DNA of 58,692 nucleotides from Chthoniobacteraceae bacterium. Its GTDB lineage: Bacteria > Verrucomicrobiota > Verrucomicrobiia > Chthoniobacterales > Chthoniobacteraceae. Positions within the stretch are counted from its first letter, which is position 1. Each line of letters starts with the position of its first letter. Of the stretch, positions 46,536-55,799 are shown in pieces. A program made the translations under genes and the position numbers. Location: assembly GCA_947449735.1 (NCBI GenBank), contig CANFTB010000032.1, positions 1-58,692 on the forward strand, written 5' to 3'. The notes under the pieces were generated by a model. The model was not told the origin of the DNA and searched no databases. It saw only the letters and a program-made list of their open reading frames with translations.

Positions 46536-48245
46536 ATGAAAATCCCAGCCACCCTGCTTGTTTTGACATGTCTGTGCGTCCGCGCTGCGGCAGGCGTCGA
46601 GGCAGAGACCGTCACGGTCCAGATGCGCGACGGCGTGCAGCTTTCAACCGACGTCTACTGCGACCCGTCCCGCGGCAAGACGCCGGTGGTCTTGATGCGC
46701 ACGCCCTACAACAAGACCAAAGCCAAGGGCAGTGCTGAAAGACTGGTGGCCGCCGGTTACGCCGTCGTGCTGCAGGATTGCCGCGGAGCGAACGCTTCGG
46801 AGGGTGTCATGGTGCCCTACTACAATGAGGGTCAGGATGGTTACGACACGATCGAATGGATCACGCGCCAGGCGTGGAGCAACGGGCGCGTCGGAATGAT
46901 GGGCGGCTCGTACGTCGGAGCAGTGCAATGGCAGGCTGCAGTCGAGAAGCCGCCGGGCCTCGTGACCATCGCGCCCCAGGCCACCTGGAGCAGTTTCTAC
47001 CGGAACCTCTACCTCGGTGGTGCGGTGCGTCTTTCCCTCATTGCAAAGTGGGCCGCTGGAAATGGAGCAAAGCCCGCCGGCGTCAAGCCAACGGAATGGG
47101 ACGGTACGCTTATGCACCTGCCGTTGAGCGAGGTCGACGACAAGATCGGCTGGCCGATTCCCTGGCTCGAAGGGTTCCTCACCCATCCCGAACCCAACGG
47201 CTACTGGACCCGACTCAGCTTGACGGACAGGCTTCCTGAGCTCGAACTTCCTGCGCTGCACGTAGTCGGCTACTATGACTTCTTCTCCCGCGAGTCGGTG
47301 GACAATTTCAAGGTCATGCGCGAGAAGGCGCGCAGTCTGAAGACGCGCCAGCAGCAGCGGCTCGTGCTCGGACCCTGGGACCACGGAACCGTGGGCAAAA
47401 GCGTCGTTGGCGAAGTGGATTTCGGCTCGGACGCGGTCGTCGATCCCGCCGCCCTGCAGCTCGACTGGTTCGAGCGCTTCCTCAAACAGGATTCCGCCGC
47501 TCAGTCGAAGCCCTTTCCTCCAGTGCGCTATTTTTCGATGGGCGATAATATGTGGAGAGACGCGGAAGCCTGGCCGCCCGAGGGCTTTTCGCCAAAGCCC
47601 TTCTATCTGCGCTCCAGCGGCAAGGCAAATACGCGAGCCGGTTCGGGACGCCTGAGCAGCGAGCCTCCGGCACAGGATGAGCCCGTCGATCAGTTCCGTG
47701 CGGATCCAGCGAATCCAGTGCCCGCCACGCCCGTCACCGACAAGCGCCCGCTGCACGCCGCTGTATGGGGGCCTGTCGACCAGCAGAGCACCGAGGACCG
47801 GGAGGATGTGCTGGTCTATTCGGGCGAGGCACTGAAGGCGCCGCTGGTCTTTGCGGGCAACCCCGTCGCCAAGCTGTTTGTCTCCACAGATACGCCGGAT
47901 GCGGACTGGGCGGTCAAACTGGTCGCAGTGCGCCCCGACGGTTTCGCGCAAAATCTGGCCACGGGTATTCTTCGCGGAAGGTACCGGAGTTCTTTGACTT
48001 CCCCATCGCCGATGGAACCCGGAAAAATCTATGAAATCCAAGTCGATCTAGGACCGGTTGCCGCCACTATTCCCGCGGGCCATACGCTTCGTGTCGACGT
48101 GTGCGGGTCCTTGTTTCCTCTTTACGACCGCAATCCAAACACCGGCGGCGGTCCTTTTGACGCCCGGACAGCGATGGCAACGGAGAAGGTTCATCACGCA
48201 CCGGCGGCCCTGTCGCACATCCTGCTTCCGGTGAAAACGCCCTGA
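46536..48245 (+). CDS. Exported CocE/NonD family hydrolase
   Basis: A 569-residue secreted serine hydrolase of the CocE/NonD (X-Pro dipeptidyl-peptidase S15) family; members cleave esters or amides. Signal peptide MKIPATLLVLTCLCVRAAAG; the nucleophile elbow MGGSYVG holds Ser125, a catalytic-type Asp lies in VVGYYDFFSRESVDNF and His in GPWDHGTVGKS. The C-terminal third is the jelly-roll domain (VFAGNPVAKLFVSTDTPDAD, HTLRVDVCGSLFPLYDRNP). It directly follows the FadR-type regulator, and the PSD1 gene starts 40 bases later, so it probably removes an ester group from the substrate of that pair. Confidence 0.9.
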   Translation: MKIPATLLVLTCLCVRAAAGVEAETVTVQMRDGVQLSTDVYCDPSRGKTPVVLMRTPYNKTKAKGSAERLVAAGYAVVLQDCRGANASEGVMVPYYNEGQDGYDTIEWITRQAWSNGRVGMMGGSYVGAVQWQAAVEKPPGLVTIAPQATWSSFYRNLYLGGAVRLSLIAKWAAGNGAKPAGVKPTEWDGTLMHLPLSEVDDKIGWPIPWLEGFLTHPEPNGYWTRLSLTDRLPELELPALHVVGYYDFFSRESVDNFKVMREKARSLKTRQQQRLVLGPWDHGTVGKSVVGEVDFGSDAVVDPAALQLDWFERFLKQDSAAQSKPFPPVRYFSMGDNMWRDAEAWPPEGFSPKPFYLRSSGKANTRAGSGRLSSEPPAQDEPVDQFRADPANPVPATPVTDKRPLHAAVWGPVDQQSTEDREDVLVYSGEALKAPLVFAGNPVAKLFVSTDTPDADWAVKLVAVRPDGFAQNLATGILRGRYRSSLTSPSPMEPGKIYEIQVDLGPVAATIPAGHTLRVDVCGSLFPLYDRNPNTGGGPFDARTAMATEKVHHAPAALSHILLPVKTP

Positions 48246-48285
48246 ACAAGAGATTGTACCGCACCCTCTCACGCCTTGCCTTCAC

Positions 48286-50880
48286 ATGAAGACCCGCATC
48301 TTCACCGCCATCATCGCCCTCGCCGGGGCAGTCCAGGCCGCCGATTTGCCGGCCGGCGACGACGCGTTCTTTGAGACAAAGGTGCAGCCTGTCCTTTTGA
48401 AGCGCTGCTACGAGTGCCATTCGCACGATAAAAAGATCAAGGGCGGCTTGGCACTCGACTCACGGAGCGGCTGGGAGCAGGGCGGCGACAACGGTCCCGC
48501 GGTGCGGCCGGGCGACTTGGAAAAAAGCCTGGTCATCAAAGCCGTCCGTTACGCAGACGCAGACTTTGCGATGCCGCCAAAAGCGAAGCTTCCTGCCGAT
48601 GAGATCGCCATACTTGAGCAGTGGGTGAAGCAGGGCGCAGCCGATCCGAGAGTTGCTGCGGGCGGTGCCAAAAAACGAACGATCGACATCGAGGAGGGCC
48701 GCAAATTCTGGGCGTTTCAACCGGTGGGCAATCCAACGGCGCCTCCCGTGAAGGACAAGGCGTGGCCTGTGGACGCGGTGGACACGTTTGTGCTGGCAAA
48801 GCTTGAGCAGGCTTCTTTGAAGCCAGTGGTGGATGCCGACCGCTTTGTCTGGCTGCGCCGCGTGAGCCTTGACCTGACAGGGCTTCCTCCGAAACCGGAA
48901 GAGATACGGGCGTTCGTGAAAGACAACGCACCCGACGCCTGTGAAAAAGTGGTCGACCGGCTTCTGGGATCCCGCGCCTTTGGAGAACGCTGGGCGCGTC
49001 ACTGGCAGGATCTTACGGGTTATTCCGACATGATGGGCACCTCCAACTCGGTCTTTGCTGAGCATGCCTGGCGCTACCGCGATTACCTCATTCATGCGTT
49101 CAACAGCGACAAGCCCTTTGACGAGTTTGTACGCGAACAGATTGCCGGCGATTTGATGCCCGCCAAGTCGGTGGAAGACCGCGCTGAAAACATCACCGCC
49201 ACCGGCTTTCTCATGGTCGGCGATGTTGAAATTGTGAATCCCGACAAGGGCAAAATGGAGGCGGACCACATCGACTCCCAAATCAGCAAACTCGGCACGG
49301 TGTTTATGGGAATGACGATGGGCTGTGTTCGCTGTCACGACCACAAGTTCGACCCGATTGGGGTGGAGGATTATTACGGCATCGCCGGGATGCTCCGCAG
49401 TTCCCCGTCCACGCACAAAATACCGTTCGGAGTCTGGAGTCGGCTCAACACCACCGACCTTCCAGAAACACCCGAGCAGCTTGCCGCACGCCAGATGCAG
49501 GAAGCCGAAAACGCTGAAAACATCGTTGCGCTGAAGGCAGATCAAACCCGCCTCACGGCCGAAAAAAACGCTCTTGCAGCCGAGGTTGCACGTATTGAAA
49601 AGCTTGAGAAAACCGCTCCCACAGATACGGCAAGTGGCACCGCGCCCGTCGCCCCCGCAACTGTTGGCGAAGCCAAGGGGCCGCAGAGCCCCAAGCCTGC
49701 CGATGCTCAGCAGGATCCCGGCTCCGATAAGGAGGCGCTCACCAAAAAACGGGACGAGCTAACGGAAAGGTTAAAGAAGCTGGCCGCAGAAATTCAACAC
49801 GCTGAGTTTTTCCGTTCGAAGGTTCCAAAAGCCTTCGCGATGCGGGATGGAGATAAGCCGCAGGACATGCCCGTGTATATCCGCGGCAATCCCTACGCAC
49901 TCGGCGCGATGATTCCCCGCGGCACGGTGCGGGTGGCTTCCTGGACGGCCTTTCCGCAGATCCCTGAAGCTCAGAGCGGCCGCCTGCAACTCGCCGAGTG
50001 GCTCGCGGACAAACGCAATCCGCTGACGGCCCGTGTGGCGGTGAACCGCATCTGGCAGAAGCTGTTTGGCGAGGGACTTGTCCGGAGTGTCGACTACTTT
50101 GGCGTGCGCGGAGAGCTGCCCTCGCATCCGGAACTACTCGACCATCTGGCCTCGCGCTTTATGCAGGAAGGATGGTCGCAGAAGAAATTGATCCGGTCCC
50201 TCGTGCTGAGCCGCGTCTACAGAATGAGCACGGCCAATGATTCGCTTGCCCTTAAAGTGGATCCCGACAACCGCCTCCTTTGGAGGATGAACCGGCAGCG
50301 CCTCGACGCCGAGATCATTCGCGACGCCATGTTGGCCGTAAGCGAGGAGCTCAAGACGGATTCCGCCGGTCCCGCGCTGGCAATCGAAAATCCAGACAAC
50401 ACGGGTTCTCTCGTAGCAAAAGGAGTGAACCCGCCGAGCTACGCCCACAAAGTTCCACGTCCCTCTCAGGAGTTTGAGCGTACCGTGTATCTTCCGGTGA
50501 TGCGGGGGGGCTTCGCCGGGCCCGACCGGGTGCGCAGTTTCTTTGACTTTGTCGATCCGGCGCAGATTGCGGGTCAGCGGCCGCAGACGGTTGTGCCGAC
50601 GCAAGCGCTCTTTCTGTTAAACAACGATCTGCTGCGCAAACGCGCGGGCGCCCTGGCCAACAAGATCATCGAGAAAGAGTCTGAACGTAACGCCCGTTTG
50701 GAGGACCTTTGGCTGAGAGCACTCGGCAGGCCGATCACCTCTGAGGAACACGGGGACGCCACGCGTTTCCTCGAGAAAATCGAGCCTCTTCTCAAGGGAA
50801 AACCCGCCGCCGAGAGGCTGGCGTGGGTCGAGCTTTGCCACACCCTGCTGGCGTCCAACCAGTTCATCTACCGTATTTAA
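48286..50880 (+). CDS. PSD1-type cytochrome/DUF1549/DUF1553 protein (pair 5)
   Basis: An 864-residue exported protein, the shortest of the five: signal peptide (MKTRIFTAIIALAGAVQAA), cytochrome C domain with CYECH at 41-45, DUF1549 at ~165-369 with [13 protein letters not shown], a coiled-coil and low-complexity linker (~400-520; LTAEKNALAAEVARIEKLE) and DUF1553 from ~565 (LAEWLADKRNPLTARVAVNR) to the end (LLASNQFIYRI). It has no added binding domain, so it shows the minimal architecture. It lies in the FadR-regulated operon between the hydrolase and DUF1501 (16-base gap). Confidence 0.92.
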   Translation: MKTRIFTAIIALAGAVQAADLPAGDDAFFETKVQPVLLKRCYECHSHDKKIKGGLALDSRSGWEQGGDNGPAVRPGDLEKSLVIKAVRYADADFAMPPKAKLPADEIAILEQWVKQGAADPRVAAGGAKKRTIDIEEGRKFWAFQPVGNPTAPPVKDKAWPVDAVDTFVLAKLEQASLKPVVDADRFVWLRRVSLDLTGLPPKPEEIRAFVKDNAPDACEKVVDRLLGSRAFGERWARHWQDLTGYSDMMGTSNSVFAEHAWRYRDYLIHAFNSDKPFDEFVREQIAGDLMPAKSVEDRAENITATGFLMVGDVEIVNPDKGKMEADHIDSQISKLGTVFMGMTMGCVRCHDHKFDPIGVEDYYGIAGMLRSSPSTHKIPFGVWSRLNTTDLPETPEQLAARQMQEAENAENIVALKADQTRLTAEKNALAAEVARIEKLEKTAPTDTASGTAPVAPATVGEAKGPQSPKPADAQQDPGSDKEALTKKRDELTERLKKLAAEIQHAEFFRSKVPKAFAMRDGDKPQDMPVYIRGNPYALGAMIPRGTVRVASWTAFPQIPEAQSGRLQLAEWLADKRNPLTARVAVNRIWQKLFGEGLVRSVDYFGVRGELPSHPELLDHLASRFMQEGWSQKKLIRSLVLSRVYRMSTANDSLALKVDPDNRLLWRMNRQRLDAEIIRDAMLAVSEELKTDSAGPALAIENPDNTGSLVAKGVNPPSYAHKVPRPSQEFERTVYLPVMRGGFAGPDRVRSFFDFVDPAQIAGQRPQTVVPTQALFLLNNDLLRKRAGALANKIIEKESERNARLEDLWLRALGRPITSEEHGDATRFLEKIEPLLKGKPAAERLAWVELCHTLLASNQFIYRI

Positions 50881-50896
50881 TCAACCACCCTGAATC

Positions 50897-52297
50897 ATGA
50901 AACCATTGCTTCCGCTCAACCGACGCCAGTGGCTCCAGCGCACCGCATGCGGCTTCGGCGCCCTCGCCCTAGGCGATATTCTCCAAGCGGCCACGAACCC
51001 GCTTGCAGCGCAGATTCCCGGAATGATTCCCAAGGCCAAGCGGGTCATCTTTCTGTTTATGGCCGGCGGTCCTTCGCAAATGGACCTCTTCGATCCCAAG
51101 CCGTTCATCACTTCCAGACACGGCCAGCCCATCGACTCTCCGTTGCGGCCTGAAGTCACCCAGGTGGGAACAGATAAATATCTGGCTCTTGGTGCCATGG
51201 CGCCGGTGCGGCCGCGCGGCCAGTCGGGAATGATGATTTCAGACTTGATGCCGCATCTTGCGAGTGTCGCCGATGATCTATGTCTTCTCCGGGGCATGAA
51301 TGCCGACAATCCGCAGCATGCCGGTGCAACGTTGCAGTTTCACACAGGCACTTTTGCTGAAGTCCGTCCCTCCATGGGCGCCTGGGTAAGCTACGGTTTG
51401 GGAACGGAGAACCAAGACCTGCCAAGCTTTGTTTCCATCCAGCCCGGAGGCGTCCGTGAATACGGTTCCGCATTCCTCCCCGCGATTCACCAGGGAACAG
51501 CCCTCAGGGTGCCGCTGACCGACAAGGCCTCGCCCATCGAAAATCTCCAGAACGTCTCCCCGAGCGAGGAGGTTCAGCGTGAGCGCATTGAGCTGATGCA
51601 AAAGATGAACCGCAGGCTCGTTGGGGATCTCCATGGAGAGGCAAGCATGGAGGGGATGATCCAGAACCTGGAGCTCGCCTTTCGCATGCAAACCACGACG
51701 CCCGGGATTGTCGACATCTCCAAGGAGACCGAGGCCACCCGGAAACTCTACGGCGTGGACGGTAAGGACACGGACAAGAACGGCCGCGCCTGTCTCCTGG
51801 CCCGCAAACTGAGCGAGGCTGGCGTGCGGTTTGTCCAGGTCACCATGGGCGGCTGGGACCACCACGGTGATGTCCGCGGCAATCTGCCAAAACTGTGCGC
51901 CCAAACGGACCAGCCCGTTGCAGCTTTGCTAAAGGACCTGAAGTCACGGGGCCTGTTGGAGGACACGCTGGTTCTGTGGAGCGGTGAATTTGGCCGCACG
52001 CCATGGAGTCAGGATTTGAGCGGCACCGCTCCGATCGACAAGCACGGACGCGAACACCAGCCGGAGAGCTTTTGCAGCTGGATGGCAGGCGGGGGAATCA
52101 AGGGCGGGATGACCTTCGGAGAGACCGACGACATGGGCTACCGCGCCGTATCGGGCAAAGTGCACATCCACGACCTGCACGCGACCATGCTTCATCAGTT
52201 GGGCGTGGACCACACCAAGCTCACCCGCCGCCATTTGGGCAGGGACTTCCGCCTCACCGACGTCTACGGCGAAGTCGTAAAAGAGATCATCGCCTGA
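50897..52297 (+). CDS. DUF1501 family protein (pair 5)
   Basis: A 466-residue Tat-exported DUF1501 protein (LNRRQWLQRTACGFGALALG). Canonical landmarks are FLFMAGGPSQMDLFDPKPFI, VRFVQVTMGGWDHHGDVRGN, LWSGEFGRTPWSQDL and HDLHATMLHQLGVDHTKLTR. It is closest in motif content to the pair-1 and pair-4 proteins. It ends the operon that began with the FadR-type regulator; beyond it come truncated genes. Confidence 0.92.
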   Translation: MKPLLPLNRRQWLQRTACGFGALALGDILQAATNPLAAQIPGMIPKAKRVIFLFMAGGPSQMDLFDPKPFITSRHGQPIDSPLRPEVTQVGTDKYLALGAMAPVRPRGQSGMMISDLMPHLASVADDLCLLRGMNADNPQHAGATLQFHTGTFAEVRPSMGAWVSYGLGTENQDLPSFVSIQPGGVREYGSAFLPAIHQGTALRVPLTDKASPIENLQNVSPSEEVQRERIELMQKMNRRLVGDLHGEASMEGMIQNLELAFRMQTTTPGIVDISKETEATRKLYGVDGKDTDKNGRACLLARKLSEAGVRFVQVTMGGWDHHGDVRGNLPKLCAQTDQPVAALLKDLKSRGLLEDTLVLWSGEFGRTPWSQDLSGTAPIDKHGREHQPESFCSWMAGGGIKGGMTFGETDDMGYRAVSGKVHIHDLHATMLHQLGVDHTKLTRRHLGRDFRLTDVYGEVVKEIIA

Positions 52298-52394
52298 CAT
52301 TCCCTTGGATAAACCCGACAGGACGCCTCCTTGTCGCTAGGCTGCGCGGGCTTCTTGGGGGAGGTGATTGACACCTGGAAAACGTCTCCAGACG

Positions 52395-52766
52395 ATGACA
52401 CGCGTTCTTGTAATCCTCACCACGCTCTTTTTCGCCACGCAGGCGCTCCATTCCGCAGCCTCCATCACGAACTCAATCGGCATAACGCTCGTGCGCATTC
52501 AGCCGGGCACGTTCATAATGGGTCAGGACGGGCCGCCGCTGGAGGATTACCTGCGGCAGAAGCGGTTTGGAGAGATGCACAAAGACATCGACCGGATTGA
52601 CTTTGACGAGAGGCCGGCACACCAGGTGACGATCACCCAGCCCTTCATGATGGCCGTCACCGAGGTCACGGTGGCGCAGTTTCGACAGTTTGCTCCCGAG
52701 GGCAAAAACACCGCCGACGGCTGCGGCTACCCAGCCGTCACCCAGACCCGCGATGCGCGTATTTAG
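52395..52766 (+). pseudogene. Truncated formylglycine-generating enzyme-like protein (SUMF1 domain)
   Basis: A 123-residue open frame with a signal peptide (MTRVLVILTTLFFATQALHS), then the start of an FGE-sulfatase/SUMF1 domain: GITLVRIQPGTFIMGQDGPP, RPAHQVTITQPFMMAVTEVT, VAQFRQFAPEG. Full FGE-type proteins have about 250-300 residues; the middle and the Cys-containing C terminus are missing and a stop follows at once. FGE converts a Cys/Ser of sulfatases to formylglycine, while exported relatives do other chemistry. No sulfatase gene is in the window. It is the first member of a row of broken genes. Confidence 0.75.
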
Positions 52767-52854
52767 CTCATTACCAGCCAGAACCACTGCGTCTTTAACC
52801 TCACGTGGATCAAACAGCGCCGGCTGCACCGAAGGAGTGAGTCAGCACACAGCA

Positions 52855-53172
52855 ATGAAACACACCCTCATTCTCCTTGCCGCCCTCATCCTGACACCGC
52901 TCGCCGCTTTCGCCCAAGCACAGCCCGACGTCGCGAATGCTACTCAGGCAGCCAAACGTACTTGGAAATCCGTCCCCGCAGAAAAGAAATGGGTTTGGGC
53001 CGATGCTAGAATCGACGGCGACACGGTGCTCGTGTCATCCGGTTATGTGGCGGAGCCTGTCGCTGTGCGCTATGGAGGGGCGTATAAGCCTATGTGCAAC
53101 TTTTACGATAACGCCGATCTGCCGGCCTCGCCCTTCCGAACGGATGATGACGTTCCCAGTACCGCGCCATAA
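52855..53172 (+). pseudogene. Sialate O-acetylesterase C-terminal fragment behind a signal peptide
   Basis: A 105-residue open frame. The first ~25 residues are a clean signal peptide (MKHTLILLAALILTPLAAFA). The rest, WVWADARIDGDTVLVSSGYV and VAVRYGGAYKPMCNFYDNAD, LPASPFRT, matches the very end of sialate O-acetylesterase-like enzymes of over 450 residues. The whole catalytic SGNH domain is absent, so this looks like an internal deletion that joined the leader to the tail. It may still be translated and exported, but cannot be an esterase. Confidence 0.7.
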
Positions 53173-53250
53173 TGGCCTACAGACTACCTGGAAATCACCG
53201 ACTCAAAATATCAGAAATCCGCTCCGTAGATTCTGTGTGCACCCTTTATT

Positions 53251-53475
53251 TTGACTGTGAAACAGGTGCTCATTTACGCTGAAGAAACGTTCCGCATACG
53301 CAATACGATGTTGGAAGCATACAATGCGATCTCCCGCCAAGCCGACTCAGGTGAGTTTCCCCCGATCCCCGCGACGCTCAGGAACGTCAACGGCCTCAAC
53401 AACGTTTGCGTCGTGGCTCGCTGTACCGAAAAAGGTACGGATCTGGGTCTGAGCTGGCTCGAAGACCAACCGTGA
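53251..53475 (+). pseudogene. Unidentified protein tail
   Basis: A 74-residue open frame with no ATG (TTG or GTG only): FRIRNTMLEAYNAISRQADS, FPPIPATLRNVNGLNNVCVV, then LGLSWLEDQP. It has protein-like composition but I do not recognise it. It sits after the esterase fragment and ends at TGATG, overlapping the possible start of the next gene, so it is probably the 3' end of a deleted gene. It is not clearly translated now. Confidence 0.4.
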
Positions 53476-55772
53476 TGCGACCTGCTATGAAACACTTGCT
53501 TGCCTTCATTCTCCTGCTGCTGGCGCCCTTCCTTGCGCTGCACGCCGGTGATGATCTTCCAGAGCCGCCCGTGAGTTGGAAATACCCGCCGGAGATGCCG
53601 GGGGCGAGTGTGGAGGTTTATCGGGAGGTGAATGGGGTGAAGCTCAACGCCTACATCTTCACGCCGCCGAATCATCGAGCCTCGGATCGACGCCCTGCGG
53701 TGTTATTTTTCTTTGGCGGCGGATGGAAAAGCGGAACGCCGGGGCAATTCCTTCCGCAATCCCTTTACCTCGCACAACGTGGAATGGTCGCTATCCCGTG
53801 CGATTACAGGGTGCTGAGCCGCCACGGGGCCATCCCGCAGGATTGCCTGCGTGATGCGAAGGCGGCGATTCGCTGGGCTCGCGCCAATGCAGCGCGTCTG
53901 GGGATCGACCCTGAACGCATCGTGGCCGGAGGGGAATCTGCCGGTGGTCATCTCGCGGCTGCTGTGGCGCTGGTGCCAGACTTCGAAGATGGAGCCGACA
54001 CCGGGGTCAGCTCCATGCCGAATGCAGTTGCGCTGTTCAATCCCGCCGTCGTGCTGTCTCCGGTGGAAGGCTATCCCGGTCTGGTTTCTGACGAAAAAAT
54101 CGCCGATATCAGCGCCCGCACCGGGGGGCGTCCACAGGAGATCTCGCCTTATCATTTCGTTCGCGCCGGGCTGCCTCCGAGCATTCTTTTCCACGGCACG
54201 AAGGATGAGGCAGTGCCATTTCCGACGGTCGAACTCTTTGCCAAGGCCATGACCGCCGCTGGCAATCGCTGCGAACTCAAAGCCTACGAGGGCCAGCCGC
54301 ACGGCTTTTTCAATCCCGGCCGCGGCCAGGGTCCGCCGCGAGAGGAGGCGAGCCGCTGCTTCCATCGCACGATCCGCGAACTGGACGCGTTCTTCGTATC
54401 GCTTGGCTACCTGCAACCGTCCACCGAATCGCCAGTGCTTGCAGCAAAGAAGCTGTCGGATTTCCTGCCCCTCGTCCGCACGGAGACCTGGACCGAGAAA
54501 TGGCCGGACGCTTCCGGCAAAGTCGAGACGCAAGACGTCACCGCCGAAGTATGGACACAGGCCATGCAGGCGTCGCTGGACGCCCAGGAAACGCTGCACA
54601 TCCCCGCGCGAGCCCAGCCCTATTACATCGATGGACCCCTCGTTTTGAAGTCCGGTCAAAAACTCAGCGCCGACCCGAACACCGAGATCCGCCTCAAGCC
54701 CGGCTCAAACACCTGTATGGTGCGCAACGAGCACATCGTGGGCTTTGCCGGCCACTCGGTGCCCGCCGACACCAAGCCGGACGCCGGCATCATCATCGAA
54801 GGCGGCATCTGGACGACACTCGCAACCGCACGTGCTGAATCGAACGGCAACCTGCGTGGGAACTCCTCCAAACTTAAGCCCGTGCCCGCCACCCACGGTG
54901 TCATTCTGCTGCACAACGTCCGGCAGGTCACAGTTCGGAACGTTACCGTGCGGCAGAGCCGACCCTTTGCGATTCACCTCGGCAACATCACCGACTTCAC
55001 CGTCGATGGCCTCACTCTCGACCGGCACGGACGCGACGGCGTGCATGTCGATGGCCCGGCGTGCGAAGGCGTCATTCGCAATGTCGCCGGAGATTCACAC
55101 GATGATCCTGTCTCGCTCACGGCCTGGGACTGGCGGCAGTACAACGTCACGTTTGGGGCCATCCATCATCTCATTATCGAGCACATCACCGGAGCGCCCG
55201 ATGACAAACATGGCACCGACGCCATCCGCCTGCTGCCCGGCGTGAAGCGCTTCAGCGACGGCTCTACTCTAAATTGTCCCATCCACGACATCACGTTGCG
55301 TGACATCACTGACATTCGCGACTTCAAGCTCTATGATCAGCCTAACCTCGAACTAGGTCGCGACAACGACTTCAGCATCGGCATCGGGACACTAAAGAAC
55401 ATCGTGCTTGAAAACCTCACCTTCAATCGCCCGGGCAGCATCCAGATCCACGCTAACACCGACGGCCTCACCGTCCGCGATGTGAAACTGCTGTTCCCGC
55501 CTCCCGCCAGCTATCACCTTGTCGAACTTGGCCCGAAGTCGATGACTTACAAAAGCGGCGGCCCAACATCACCGGAGAAATGGACCGAGGTGTTTTCCCC
55601 CGACCTCGACTGCACCGTGCGCAACGTCAGTGTCACAGGCGTTCGCACGCGTGCCTCGCAGGAAGACTTGCCCGCTGAACAAGTCGTTAACGTCATCGAG
55701 CAAAAGGTGAACCCCGACTACCCAAAGACCACGCCTAAGGGCGGCACGGGCAGGGGTATCTGGATTCGCTGA
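53475..55772 (+). CDS. Exported esterase fused to a parallel beta-helix protein
   Basis: A 765-residue secreted two-part protein. After a signal peptide (LLAFILLLLAPFLALHA), residues ~30-318 form an alpha/beta hydrolase (acetyl-esterase type): FFFGGGWKSGT oxyanion loop, GGESAGGHL with Ser155, HGTKDEAVPF with Asp244 and GQPHGFFN with His276. Residues ~360-765 form a right-handed beta-helix (IIIEGGIWTT, VILLHNVRQVTVRNVTVRQS, FTVDGLTLDRHGRDGVHVDG), as in GH28/pectate-lyase-like proteins. The reading frame is continuous through the joint. The start overlaps the preceding stop (TGATG); the ATG at 53487 is the alternative. The substrate is presumably an acylated polysaccharide. Confidence 0.85.
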   Translation: MRPAMKHLLAFILLLLAPFLALHAGDDLPEPPVSWKYPPEMPGASVEVYREVNGVKLNAYIFTPPNHRASDRRPAVLFFFGGGWKSGTPGQFLPQSLYLAQRGMVAIPCDYRVLSRHGAIPQDCLRDAKAAIRWARANAARLGIDPERIVAGGESAGGHLAAAVALVPDFEDGADTGVSSMPNAVALFNPAVVLSPVEGYPGLVSDEKIADISARTGGRPQEISPYHFVRAGLPPSILFHGTKDEAVPFPTVELFAKAMTAAGNRCELKAYEGQPHGFFNPGRGQGPPREEASRCFHRTIRELDAFFVSLGYLQPSTESPVLAAKKLSDFLPLVRTETWTEKWPDASGKVETQDVTAEVWTQAMQASLDAQETLHIPARAQPYYIDGPLVLKSGQKLSADPNTEIRLKPGSNTCMVRNEHIVGFAGHSVPADTKPDAGIIIEGGIWTTLATARAESNGNLRGNSSKLKPVPATHGVILLHNVRQVTVRNVTVRQSRPFAIHLGNITDFTVDGLTLDRHGRDGVHVDGPACEGVIRNVAGDSHDDPVSLTAWDWRQYNVTFGAIHHLIIEHITGAPDDKHGTDAIRLLPGVKRFSDGSTLNCPIHDITLRDITDIRDFKLYDQPNLELGRDNDFSIGIGTLKNIVLENLTFNRPGSIQIHANTDGLTVRDVKLLFPPPASYHLVELGPKSMTYKSGGPTSPEKWTEVFSPDLDCTVRNVSVTGVRTRASQEDLPAEQVVNVIEQKVNPDYPKTTPKGGTGRGIWIR

Positions 55773-55799
55773 GACCAAATGCACTTGAGACGCAAAACC

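Noticed and set aside
48460..49545. 361-codon minus-strand open frame
   Set aside because: Antisense to PSD1 pair 5 and without motifs. A codon-position shadow.
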